From NCBI RefSeq assembly GCF_009664975.1, contig NZ_WJXB01000015.1, positions 1 to 64,000 of the forward strand: a stretch of DNA of 64,000 bases, read 5' to 3'. The first letter of the stretch is position 1, and every line of letters starts with the position of its first letter. This DNA comes from Paenibacillus monticola. Its GTDB lineage: Bacteria; Bacillota; Bacilli; Paenibacillales; Paenibacillaceae. The notes under the pieces were generated by a model, which ran no database searches, was not told where the DNA came from, and saw nothing but the letters and a program-made list of their open reading frames with translations. The translations under genes and the position numbers were made by a program. Shown here piece after piece: positions 23,524-32,189 of the stretch.

Positions 23524-24423
23524 TCAATACAACGCCCGCCACAAATAGAACGTGGCATAGGCCTCCCAACCTTGCCAACCCTCACCTAACTGCTGAAGCT
23601 CCGCCAAGTTCGGCTTTCTGTCCATTCCGGTGAGTACCTTTACAGCATTCTGCAGGCCCACATCCCCTACTGGAAATGAGGAGGCATCCCGCAGGCATCT
23701 CATCCGCACATATTGGGCCGTCCACGGCCCGATCCCACGGATCTTAACGAGTCTCGCTTCCGCTTCTTCGGGGGATGGCAGCTGCAGCAACTCTTCCCTG
23801 CTCAATTCGCCGCGAACCATCAAGCCAGCGACTGTAAGTATCGTCAGTGCTTTATTCCTTGTTAACTGCAATGCACATAACTCTTCCATAGTTACGCTCA
23901 GAAAAGCCTCCGGACGAGGGAAACGATAATACGTATGCCCTATCCATTCCATGGATTCCCCATATTCAGCGGTCAGACGCTGCTTCAGTCTATAGGCAAA
24001 GGTCAGGTTTACCTGCTGCCCGAGAATAGCCCAGCACAAAGCTTCAAACAGATCTGGGATGCCTACGATCCGCAGTCCATAAAAGCGCTCCGCCAGCGGA
24101 CGTAATAACGGGTCTCTACTAGATAAGCTGTAGAAAGGTTCAAGATCACGGTCCAGATCAAACCATTCCCTAATATAGCGGGCCAGCTTCGCCTGGTCTT
24201 CTTGACTGGGAACAGCCCCTTGCAGTAAACTCACCTGCATGAAATTCCCCTCCGGGACCGTTAACCGGATTAATACCGGTACACCTCCTAGTTCGAAGAG
24301 ACGGTTCACCCCTTCATGGTCGACGATATACAGACATTCCAGTGCAGAACGTTCCATATAATCGAGGCACACGGCAAAGTTAAAGGTCTCGGGCAGCGAC
24401 AGCTCAAAAAGCAAATCGTTCAT
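23524..24423 (-). CDS. alkA: DNA-3-methyladenine glycosylase, AlkA type
   Basis: The 299-residue base-excision enzyme removes alkylated purines. It has an N-terminal AlkA-like region and the HhH-GPD fold: LVKIRGIGPWTAQYVRMRCL hairpin followed by FPVGDVGLQ, where Asp254 is the catalytic residue. Start 24423 (MNDLLFEL) follows GGGAG; it overlaps the end of the ogt gene by about 20 bp. As last gene of an adaA-ogt-alkA operon it should be induced together with them by methylating agents. Confidence 0.92.
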   Translation of the reverse strand: MNDLLFELSLPETFNFAVCLDYMERSALECLYIVDHEGVNRLFELGGVPVLIRLTVPEGNFMQVSLLQGAVPSQEDQAKLARYIREWFDLDRDLEPFYSLSSRDPLLRPLAERFYGLRIVGIPDLFEALCWAILGQQVNLTFAYRLKQRLTAEYGESMEWIGHTYYRFPRPEAFLSVTMEELCALQLTRNKALTILTVAGLMVRGELSREELLQLPSPEEAEARLVKIRGIGPWTAQYVRMRCLRDASSFPVGDVGLQNAVKVLTGMDRKPNLAELQQLGEGWQGWEAYATFYLWRALY

Positions 24424-24964
24424 GTCCAGCAGCTCCCACATGTGTGATGCCTTCCAGCTCCAGCAGTTCCTGCTTGAGCTTCAATCCGCCACGGTAGCCG
24501 GTTAAAGTGCCATTCGCACCAATGACCCGGTGGCAGGGCAGAATGACTGGCAGCGGATTTTGTCCATTGGCAGCACCTACCGCCCGAACCGCCTGTGGTC
24601 TGCCGATCTGCTCAGCCAATTGTTTATAAGTACTAACAGCACCATAAGGAATATTGGCCAGTCCCAACCATACTTCCTTCTGGAATGGAGTTCCCCATAG
24701 ATCCAAGGGAATATCCGCAAAGCTCACCGGCAATCCGGCAAAATAACTTTCCAGCAACGGAGTTACCCCTAGCTTCAGAAATACACTCTCATCTTCTATG
24801 ATCTGATATACAGCGGTATAACGCTTAAGCCACGGTTCCGGTATTTGCTCATGATCCTGCTCAAAATCAAAAGAAAGGCGAACTAATCCTTGATCACTGG
24901 CCCATATGGTCCAAGGTCTACTCCCCATGTTCAGGGTATGTCGATATATGAGGGTCTGGCTCAT
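24404..24964 (-). CDS. ogt: Methylated-DNA-protein-cysteine methyltransferase
   Basis: This 186-residue suicide enzyme takes the methyl group from O6-methylguanine onto Cys144 of its PCHRVIG motif. GTPFQKEVWLGLANIPYG, the DNA-contact helix region, and AVGAANGQNPLPVI before the Cys are typical of Ogt/AdaB. Start 24964 has AAGGAGG nine bases upstream, inside the end of adaA; the genes overlap by 47 bp. It ends inside the start of alkA. It is equivalent to AdaB of Bacillus. Confidence 0.95.
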   Translation of the reverse strand: MSQTLIYRHTLNMGSRPWTIWASDQGLVRLSFDFEQDHEQIPEPWLKRYTAVYQIIEDESVFLKLGVTPLLESYFAGLPVSFADIPLDLWGTPFQKEVWLGLANIPYGAVSTYKQLAEQIGRPQAVRAVGAANGQNPLPVILPCHRVIGANGTLTGYRGGLKLKQELLELEGITHVGAAGHERFAF

Positions 24965-25532
24965 GATTAGCTTCCTCCTTGAATTGAGTTCGATATCCCG
25001 TTGGCGTGAGACCTGTCTTCCGCATAAACCAGGCTGCAAAATGAGAGGCACCACGAATCCCGACTGCCTGCCCGATAGTGGAAATTGCAAGATCTGTATC
25101 CTTCAGAAGCTGCCGGACCTTCTCTAGTCGCACTCGATCGAGCTTGACTGCCGGAGAGTAGCCCGTCACCTGTTTGTACGTCTTTTGCAGGTGAAACGGA
25201 CTCACCTTCAGTGATTCAGCGATAATCTCAAGTGTTAGATGCTCACTGTAACGGGCTTCCATAATAGCATCCGCCTGCACAGCTAATACTGCATCGGGGC
25301 GAAGACATCCGCCTTCCTCCGGTCTGCAGCGTTTGCAGGGACGAAAGCCTTCTCTGAGCGCAGCCTGTAGCGATGTATAAAAAGTAACATTACAGGCGTT
25401 TGGTGTTCTCGCCCGACAGGAAGGGCGACATACGATATGTGTAGTGAGCACAGCGGTATAATAAACACCATCATATGTGGATTCGCGCCGGACTACCGAT
25501 TGATAGACTAGATCGAATAATGCTTGGTTCAT
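24918..25532 (-). CDS. adaA: Methylphosphotriester methyltransferase and activator AdaA
   Basis: The 204-residue protein has the Ada zinc domain with Cys35, Cys39, Cys66 and Cys69 (IVCRPSCRARTP and RPCKRCRP), then an AraC-type double HTH (about 95-190). On repairing methylphosphotriesters, the first Cys is methylated and the protein turns into an activator of the repair genes. In Bacillus adaA is autoregulated, and here the same operon contains ogt and alkA. GAGGTGA precedes the ATG. Confidence 0.95.
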   Translation of the reverse strand: MNQALFDLVYQSVVRRESTYDGVYYTAVLTTHIVCRPSCRARTPNACNVTFYTSLQAALREGFRPCKRCRPEEGGCLRPDAVLAVQADAIMEARYSEHLTLEIIAESLKVSPFHLQKTYKQVTGYSPAVKLDRVRLEKVRQLLKDTDLAISTIGQAVGIRGASHFAAWFMRKTGLTPTGYRTQFKEEANHEPDPHISTYPEHGE

Positions 25533-25625
25533 CTATTAATCACCTCATACCGCCAGTATAAACGAATGCCTCTGCCGTATGCAGCCTTTTGGAATAAGAA
25601 GGCAAGATTACGACAGTCTGACGAC

Positions 25626-25677
25626 AAAAGGACTGCCCTGATGACCCGATCGGTCGTCAAGACAGTCCTTTTTTTAT
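25626..25677 (-). terminator. Terminator between kdgT and adaA
   Basis: AAAAGGACTG (25626-25635) pairs with CAGTCCTTTT (25663-25672), with a second stem GATGACC/GGTCGTC inside. It lies 50 bp after the kdgT stop codon and ends its transcript leftward, with a T run on both sides. Confidence 0.8.
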
Positions 25678-25726
25678 AACACAGTGGCTTATAAAATTAA
25701 TTGTTTACGTTGTTATGCGCTGTATA

Positions 25727-26749
25727 TTATATTACAGCCTTTTTAATCGATACTTCCACAGGTTCAACCGGTGGTTTCTTTTTTCTCATATAATCGGAAT
25801 AATATGCGGTGATAATAGGAACCAGAATGGCAGTTACTATTACGGATGCCGCAACCAAAGCAGTCGCTGCTTCTGCTGCAGGCAGAAATTCTGGTTTCAT
25901 GTTAGCTACAAGCATAGGGTTAGCAACGGCAGCACCAGCGGTGCTGGAAGCAGCAATCCCGGCTGTACCATTACCTTTACCAATGAATTTATCAGCCAAA
26001 ATCAGTGGAACACCAGTAATGATGATTACAACTACACCTAGCAGAATACCTAACAACCCGGTATCTACAATAACTCCCAGATCAATCGAGCAACCCAGAG
26101 CAAAACCAAAGAACGGAATAAGTGCTTGTGTGGCTTTGCCGAAATACTCACGAAGATCAGAATCAAGGTTACCTAGAATAAAGCCGATCAAGAACGGAAG
26201 TACAGCACCAATAAACAATTGCGGTTCAAATACGGCTACGCCCGTACTACCCAAAATAAGCATCGTTACCAATGGGCCTGATTCAAGCGACATTAAGACA
26301 AACGCACCGGACTCTTCTTTGGTGCCGTATTGCTGCATGATGGAAGCATATAACCCGCCGTTAGTCATATCCATTGCAGAAATGATGGCTAACACCGATA
26401 ATCCGGCAAAAAATCCATTCTGCACTCCGCCCTCAGGTAGAAACTGTATAGCTATCATAGCAACGACCCAGGCAACCAAAATTTTGGTCAATACCAAGGT
26501 ACCTGATTTTCGAAGTACGGTTCCGGTTGCTTTCACATTAATAGCAGCACCCATACAGAAGAACCATACAGCTAGGATAGGTACTGTCCCTGTCATCAAG
26601 CCTTTAGTAAAACCTCCGAAATAATCACTAGCACCAGGAACTGCAGTATGAATAATAGCTCCCAGAAACAGTGGTACAAGCATCATACCACCGGGAATTT
26701 TATCGATCGCTTTTTTAATTTTCATAATAGTTACCATACCTTTCATCAT
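25727..26749 (-). CDS. kdgT: 2-keto-3-deoxygluconate permease, KdgT
   Basis: The 340-residue membrane protein matches the KDGT family from residue about 9 on: MKIKKAIDKIPGGMMLVPLFLGAIIHT, around ten helices, and the FFGFALGCSIDLGVI and GIAASSTAGAAVANPMLVA signature regions. It imports 2-keto-3-deoxygluconate, the product of pectin and uronate breakdown. Start may be 26749 or 26725 (the MKIKK start), whose spacing to AAAGG is loose. No kdgK, kdgA or uxu genes adjoin; a substrate-binding protein gene precedes it by 119 bp. Function rests on family; the substrate in this host may differ. Confidence 0.85.
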   Translation of the reverse strand: MMKGMVTIMKIKKAIDKIPGGMMLVPLFLGAIIHTAVPGASDYFGGFTKGLMTGTVPILAVWFFCMGAAINVKATGTVLRKSGTLVLTKILVAWVVAMIAIQFLPEGGVQNGFFAGLSVLAIISAMDMTNGGLYASIMQQYGTKEESGAFVLMSLESGPLVTMLILGSTGVAVFEPQLFIGAVLPFLIGFILGNLDSDLREYFGKATQALIPFFGFALGCSIDLGVIVDTGLLGILLGVVVIIITGVPLILADKFIGKGNGTAGIAASSTAGAAVANPMLVANMKPEFLPAAEAATALVAASVIVTAILVPIITAYYSDYMRKKKPPVEPVEVSIKKAVI

Positions 26750-26868
26750 TAGATTATTTCCCTTTATGAAGGCGCAAGAAATCAGTCCCAGGAGGTTCGG
26801 CGCTCACGATCTAGTCCAATCCGTGAGAGAAGTTCCTGTGATCCTTCTTGTATGACCGCGCTTTCACA

Positions 26869-27876
26869 CTACTTACGACTTAGCCCCAGCTCCGGAATCA
26901 TCTTGGCGAACAGATCATCACTTTCCTTTAGTTGCTGAGCAAACGCCTTGCCATCCTTGACCAGTAAGCCTAGTCCGTTCATTTTCATATAATCTCTGAA
27001 TTCTTTGTCCTCAGTTCCTTTGATAAAAGCACCGGCCAGAAGCTCTGCAATCTCATCCGGAGTATCCTTGGGTACAGCAAGTCCTCTCCATGTACCGGTA
27101 AAGTTCACGTGAATCCCGGTTTGCTCCTCTAATGTTGGAACGCCAGGCAACGCCTCAGAGCGCTTATCGGCATTAATCGCCAGTGTTCGAAGCTTTCCTT
27201 CATCCACATACTTCTTCACCTCGGCAGGACTTACAGGCACTGCATCCACAAAACCGTCCATCAGGGCAGATACTGCTGGTCCTGCTCCTTCAAAAGGAAT
27301 ATGTGCAAACTTCACACCTGTTTCCCGTTCCAATGTTACGGCAGCTAAATGCCAAATGCTCCCCGTCCCTGCGTTTCCCATTTTCAATTCACCTGGATGC
27401 GCTTTCGCAAAGTCAAGAAATTCATTTACGGTTTGCCATGGCGCTTCGGCTCTTACGGTAATGGCGGAAGGATCAAAATTGATTTGGGCAATAGGTTTGA
27501 ATTTCTCATAGGTAATAGGAAGTAATCCCAGATGCGGAAGGATCGTTAGCTCAGCCGGGAGAAAAGTAACTGTATATCCATCTCCTTTGGCATTTGCACC
27601 CTCCATCAATCCAACGGAACCACCGCCGCCAGTCCGGTTCACGACTATGATCGGCTGTCTGAGAAATTCCTCCGTTGCTTTGGCTAAAGCTCTTGCTGTT
27701 AAATCTGTTCCACCGCCAGCTGCATAAGGTACGATCAGCGTAATCGGCTTCTTGGGGAAATCAGCGCTTTCACCACTCCGGTTGTGATCACCAGACATTC
27801 GCGTTCCGATCAGAATCAATAATAGAACCATAAACACGGATGCTACCCATAACCCTAGTTTTGTTGTTCGTTTCAA
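26869..27876 (-). CDS. TctC/Bug-family binding protein, orphan
   Basis: The 335-residue protein starts with a basic N terminus and a single hydrophobic segment (about 9-27) without a lipobox cysteine, so it is secreted or anchored. ITLIVPYAAGGGTDLTARALA and the following PIIVVNRTGGGGSVG motif are the hallmark of the Bug/TctC family, which bind carboxylates for tripartite TctABC transporters. Neither TctA nor TctB is present; the neighbour is KdgT. A carboxylate ligand is inferred from the family. Confidence 0.85.
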   Translation of the reverse strand: MKRTTKLGLWVASVFMVLLLILIGTRMSGDHNRSGESADFPKKPITLIVPYAAGGGTDLTARALAKATEEFLRQPIIVVNRTGGGGSVGLMEGANAKGDGYTVTFLPAELTILPHLGLLPITYEKFKPIAQINFDPSAITVRAEAPWQTVNEFLDFAKAHPGELKMGNAGTGSIWHLAAVTLERETGVKFAHIPFEGAGPAVSALMDGFVDAVPVSPAEVKKYVDEGKLRTLAINADKRSEALPGVPTLEEQTGIHVNFTGTWRGLAVPKDTPDEIAELLAGAFIKGTEDKEFRDYMKMNGLGLLVKDGKAFAQQLKESDDLFAKMIPELGLSRK

Positions 27877-27982
27877 AACTATCCCTCTTCTCTCATTAAC
27901 AGTGATCGAGCGATTGAACGAAAGAACATCCCGTCCGCACTCGCTGCTTCACCCCCAAGTCTTCAGCATCAGCTGCGCATTT

Positions 27983-27998
27983 TTTCACAGCTGTGAAA
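27983..27998. promoter_or_regulatory. Perfect 16-bp palindrome upstream of the TctC gene
   Basis: TTTCACAGCTGTGAAA has no mismatch and no loop, so it is better as a protein-binding site than a terminator. Leftward promoter hexamers TTGCCC (28042-28037) and TATGCT (28018-28013), spacer about 18 bp, sit just upstream. The palindrome lies 15-30 bp after the -10. Confidence 0.5.
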
Positions 27999-28052
27999 TT
28001 TTTCTCAAACAAAGCATAGCGCACCTGGGGGTGGCGGGGCAATCGTATTATC

Positions 28053-30389
28053 TTATTCTGAATCGTCAGAAACGCTGGTTTGGCGCGGTTTTGGCTGATC
28101 TGCATACTCATTGGAATATTTGCTGCTCTCACGGAACTTGCCTGGGGTGATCGATTTATTTTTGCGGAAGGCACGGATAAAGCTGTTCTCATTCTGGTAC
28201 CCCACAAGCAGGGCGATATCCGCCAGCTTCATATTGCTGTCCTGAAGCAACTCGCAGGCTTTATCAATTCTTAGGTTGGTTAAGTAGTCATAGACGGTCG
28301 TTCCGGTCTCTTCCTTGAAGATATTGCTCACTGAGGAAATGCCCATACTGACATGTGACGCGATATCCTGAAGTCCAATATTATGCTGCAGGTTATTCTC
28401 CATATATTGAATCATGCTCTGGGCGAGCTGATACTCCTTCGATTGTCGATGCTGCCCGAGCTCTTTCGACAGCTGTACAACAATGCTGCAGAGCATCTCT
28501 TCAATCTCTGACAAATCCATTGTAGTTACTTGATACCAAGTATAATCCGCAAGCTCGACGGGAAGTGAATGTCCACCCGCTACAGCAATATCCAACACTT
28601 CCTCTAGCAGATCGTCAACCATACGGAAGACCCGCTGCGGTTGTATGCCTTTCTTGCGGGTATCTGCTGCCCAGCGGTGTATCCATAGCAACCCTGCATC
28701 CATATCGGACGATTTAAGCGCATGAATCACTTCCAGCTTCCAAGAATCATCCATGGCCTGAGTATTCTCATCATGCAATTTAGCTGAATATTCTCGAACG
28801 CGTCCATATCCTTCATATAAGCGATGAGACAATGCCAGCTGGGCTTCGGTGTACGAACGTGTTACTTGCGCAATACTGGAAGCAGACCGACCGATCCCGA
28901 TAGATACGGAGATTTTTAATAATTCCTGCAGCATTTCGACCAGTTTCGTTGCGTCTTCATGAAGAATAATGCTTGTCTGGCCCTTGGGCTGCAGCAGAAC
29001 AACCAGACCGTCCTTCTGGGGGGCTGCCGTCACCGTGCGCCAGGAGGGTTCAAAATACTCGACCAAGATGTTATTCATCGCGTACTTCAGCAGCATCTGA
29101 TCCTCCTCTATATAAGGTGCCGACCACTGCGCGTGACGGTCAATCGATACAATAATCGTCTCAAAAGGACCTGCCTCCCAGCCTAAGAAATAATGCTCCC
29201 ATTTAGTCTCCGTCTCTTGTGTACCGATACTCCGGGTGATCAGATCGTGGACAAATTTGGAGCGCAGCTCCGGCATACTCCACTCTGCCACACGTGATTT
29301 ACTCTGAAAATCTCCGACCAGCTTACCGATAACCGGTTCCAGATCATACAGATTTCCATGCCCGGCTGCCCTTTGATCTGGGGTTAGCAGTTTATTGATT
29401 CTTTTCAAAGGCCGGAAAGCCGCGAAATTATAGTAGTAAATAGCAGAACAGCCGACAATGATCGAGATCAAAGACAGCATAAGCATCATATTTCGGGCAA
29501 TCGTTACGTTCTTAAGCAGCTGTTCCATTGGAACCAGTGAAATAAGCCTCCACCCGGTCACATTCGAAAAAGTCTGATTGGCCATATACGCCTGCCCCTC
29601 CACCTTCACATGGGCAAAAGGACTGACGTCGATTGAAGACAGCACTTCGTTCATTTCCGTCAGTGGAAACGGCAGATTCAGCTTGGGGTAGATCAGATCC
29701 CCATCGAGGTTATACACAAATTGATAGCTGGATAAATGGGTATACATCTTGGAGAACAGCCAGTCGTAATCCAGATCAATCAGGATCGCACCGGTGACTT
29801 GTCCATTCTGAACAATCGGTCTGGCCAGTGAGAGCAATTCTGTATTCCCAAGCTGTGAATCCGTGCCGGTATACAGCCTTCTTTTGATTAAGAGCGGCTT
29901 CTCTTTGATTTCCTCAATCCAGGTACTCCAGGCATAATCCGGTGCCAGCTCCCATGTTGCTTTATAACCATAACTACTCGATAGAATGGAATGATCCTTA
30001 AATTTGATCACACTTATCGCATGAATATCCGGTTCCGTAGCCAAGGTTCGCAAATAGGTCTGCGGTTCAGTTGAAATCTCTACATTATCCACGGTTTTGG
30101 CATTAATGTATTTAAGGACGGCTGGATGAAAAGACAGATCTACCGCCTTATTGTCCGATTCACGGAACGCCCGGTTGGTCACGTCCAGATTAATTTGCAG
30201 CAGCTCTATATTGGGCGTGTTCAGTTCTGAATCCAGCGCATCCCTGTACTCCCCATAGGAGAATAGACCAATCATAGTAATCAATAGAGACACACTGAGC
30301 GTAAGCATCAGAATCAGTCTCGTTTGTTTGTTTTTAAGCAGAAATTTTAATTTAAATCGCAGCATTATCGCAGCTTCATCCTTCCACAT
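28053..30389 (-). CDS. Membrane-bound AraC-family regulator with cache-type sensor
   Basis: This 778-residue regulator has an N-terminal membrane helix (about 22-44), a large extracellular sensor (about 50-290) with dCache-like features such as AILIDLDYDWLFSKMYTHL, a second helix (about 300-322), a cytoplasmic linker and a C-terminal AraC HTH pair (about 680-760, IASHVSMGISSVSNIFKEETGTTVYDYLTNLRIDKACELL). No kinase domain is present, so the sensor seems to act directly on DNA binding. The start is uncertain; 30365 (MLRFKLKF) is an alternative. It lies upstream of the TctC-kdgT genes and likely controls them. Confidence 0.85.
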   Translation of the reverse strand: MWKDEAAIMLRFKLKFLLKNKQTRLILMLTLSVSLLITMIGLFSYGEYRDALDSELNTPNIELLQINLDVTNRAFRESDNKAVDLSFHPAVLKYINAKTVDNVEISTEPQTYLRTLATEPDIHAISVIKFKDHSILSSSYGYKATWELAPDYAWSTWIEEIKEKPLLIKRRLYTGTDSQLGNTELLSLARPIVQNGQVTGAILIDLDYDWLFSKMYTHLSSYQFVYNLDGDLIYPKLNLPFPLTEMNEVLSSIDVSPFAHVKVEGQAYMANQTFSNVTGWRLISLVPMEQLLKNVTIARNMMLMLSLISIIVGCSAIYYYNFAAFRPLKRINKLLTPDQRAAGHGNLYDLEPVIGKLVGDFQSKSRVAEWSMPELRSKFVHDLITRSIGTQETETKWEHYFLGWEAGPFETIIVSIDRHAQWSAPYIEEDQMLLKYAMNNILVEYFEPSWRTVTAAPQKDGLVVLLQPKGQTSIILHEDATKLVEMLQELLKISVSIGIGRSASSIAQVTRSYTEAQLALSHRLYEGYGRVREYSAKLHDENTQAMDDSWKLEVIHALKSSDMDAGLLWIHRWAADTRKKGIQPQRVFRMVDDLLEEVLDIAVAGGHSLPVELADYTWYQVTTMDLSEIEEMLCSIVVQLSKELGQHRQSKEYQLAQSMIQYMENNLQHNIGLQDIASHVSMGISSVSNIFKEETGTTVYDYLTNLRIDKACELLQDSNMKLADIALLVGYQNENSFIRAFRKNKSITPGKFRESSKYSNEYADQPKPRQTSVSDDSE

Positions 30390-30554
30390 ATCTTTAGTTC
30401 CAAAAGCCTAGCATAATCTTTTCACTCTTACTTCATTATGGAGCATATCATATCCTCTGAGAATATGGAGATTTAGTGATAAAAGCACGATAAGATAAAT
30501 GATATAATAAAGGAACTAAATGAAGACTAATATATTCACAGGAGACCGATAACC

Positions 30555-32189
30555 ATGCAACCAACCTATGCCATGGATGATGCCCAGTGGAATAAGCTCA
30601 TTCAAGATGTGGCGTATTATTTCAATGATCTGACCCTCAAGCGTGGGTTTCAATATTATAAACAGAAGCGTGTACAACCGTTCAGGATGACTGAACCCCG
30701 GAAGATTAAGGCTCTGGTCGAAGGAAGCGACGATTATAGTGTATCCATTAATCTGGACGATTTCACCCTCAGCCGCTGCGACTGTCCCGTCTCAGGCCCT
30801 TGCAAGCATATGGCCGCTGTGCTGATGAATTATGCCGAACAACAAGAACGGTCTGTGCACAAGCTTGCTAACGCCACGGCGGCATCAGCCCTGCACATTC
30901 CTTCAGCCAGTCCGTCGCCTTCCCCAGCTGCAGCCTACAATAATCGTCAAGAGCAGCTAAAAGAGCAGGCCCGGCAACTCCCTGATCAGGGGATCGAGGA
31001 ATGGCGGAACTATTTTGCAGCATGTCTGGCCCCACTGGCTCTGAACACCCGAAATCCACAATATGTAGAGCGGTCCTTGTCCTCAATAGCCAAGTTGAAG
31101 CCGCAGTTGAAGCCTGTAAGCGAGAAGCTGTTCAGTCTTCATACTCACCTCTATATACTAGAAGCCATAATTCATGCATCAGGAACCCCTGCAGGTATCT
31201 ATAGCCCTTCACTGGGGTATTTCACCCATCTCGCTGTAACTGAACTGCAGGATGCCATAGCCCAGTTGTTAGTTGAGGAGTTGCCGCTGGCGGCAGAACC
31301 GGACCAGTGGCTGCGAATCTCTGATACCATAGCTTATCTGCGGCACGAGATGTTGACGGAAGCACGGGATCGCTTGCGGGAGCAGCCCCGTTTCTCGGTA
31401 TGTTATGACCTGCTCTGGAGAAACTGGATTTCGCCCAATACCAGTGGCACAGAGCTTTATACAGAGGAAATTGCTCAGCTAGAGCAAGCAGAGGCCGAGC
31501 TTGGTGCTGCAATTTCTCGCAATGCACTCCTGCTTGCTAAGAGCCGGATGTATTTCTATCTATCTGAAGATCAGACCGCTATGACCCTGCTGAGAAGCGC
31601 GGCAGAGCGTCCCGGCCTTCATCCGGACGAGTTCATGAGCTTCCTGACTTCTCTTTTGGTTATGGGCGATTGGCCACGAATGGCCGCATGGCTCACCGAA
31701 ATCGGCCCTTTACTAAACAGCCGTATCTATAATTTGCAGGGTTATTCCGACTACTGGGAGGAAGCGGTTCAACATCTTCCTGAAGTGGAGCCCCAAATGT
31801 GGAGTACGCTATCCCTTATGCTTCCTACCTCTCGTGAGATTTACGATGAGAAGCTGTTGGCCTACGGCAAATGGCAGGAATGGATGGATTATCAGCTGTC
31901 CATTGGTAAAGAGCCCTCTGATTTCCGCGTCAAGGATCTGCAGCCCTTGGAGAAAAATGCACCGGAGATTCTATTGCCCTTCTATCATCAGGCTGCAGAA
32001 AGATATGTGCTGGAGAAAAACAGGCACAGCTATAAATCAGCGGTTAAATTACTCAAACGATTAGCCAAACTATACAAAAAGATGAAGCGTGAGGAACGGT
32101 GGGGGCTATTTATGGCCTCTTTCACCCTTCGTCACAGCAGGCTTCGCGCTCTGCAGGAGGAGCTTCGGAAAGGAAAGCTGATACCATGA
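30555..32189 (+). CDS. SWIM zinc-finger protein (YwqB-like)
   Basis: The 544-residue protein has a SWIM zinc finger near residues 73-85 (CDCPVSGPCKH, the CxC-xn-CxH ligands). The remainder is mainly helical, with Leu-rich tandem repeats (about 150-500), and ends basic. SWIM domains bind DNA or proteins. In Bacillus the ywqB gene for such a protein adjoins ywqA for an SNF2 helicase; here the stop overlaps the start of the SNF2 gene as ATGA, strongly suggesting joint production. Its exact task in DNA metabolism is unknown. GGAGACC precedes the ATG. Confidence 0.88.
   Translation: MQPTYAMDDAQWNKLIQDVAYYFNDLTLKRGFQYYKQKRVQPFRMTEPRKIKALVEGSDDYSVSINLDDFTLSRCDCPVSGPCKHMAAVLMNYAEQQERSVHKLANATAASALHIPSASPSPSPAAAYNNRQEQLKEQARQLPDQGIEEWRNYFAACLAPLALNTRNPQYVERSLSSIAKLKPQLKPVSEKLFSLHTHLYILEAIIHASGTPAGIYSPSLGYFTHLAVTELQDAIAQLLVEELPLAAEPDQWLRISDTIAYLRHEMLTEARDRLREQPRFSVCYDLLWRNWISPNTSGTELYTEEIAQLEQAEAELGAAISRNALLLAKSRMYFYLSEDQTAMTLLRSAAERPGLHPDEFMSFLTSLLVMGDWPRMAAWLTEIGPLLNSRIYNLQGYSDYWEEAVQHLPEVEPQMWSTLSLMLPTSREIYDEKLLAYGKWQEWMDYQLSIGKEPSDFRVKDLQPLEKNAPEILLPFYHQAAERYVLEKNRHSYKSAVKLLKRLAKLYKKMKREERWGLFMASFTLRHSRLRALQEELRKGKLIP

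Noticed and set aside
25809..26624. Long rightward frame opposite kdgT
   Set aside because: Antisense to a well-defined membrane protein; the Pro/Thr/Asn-rich product is the usual shadow of membrane codons.
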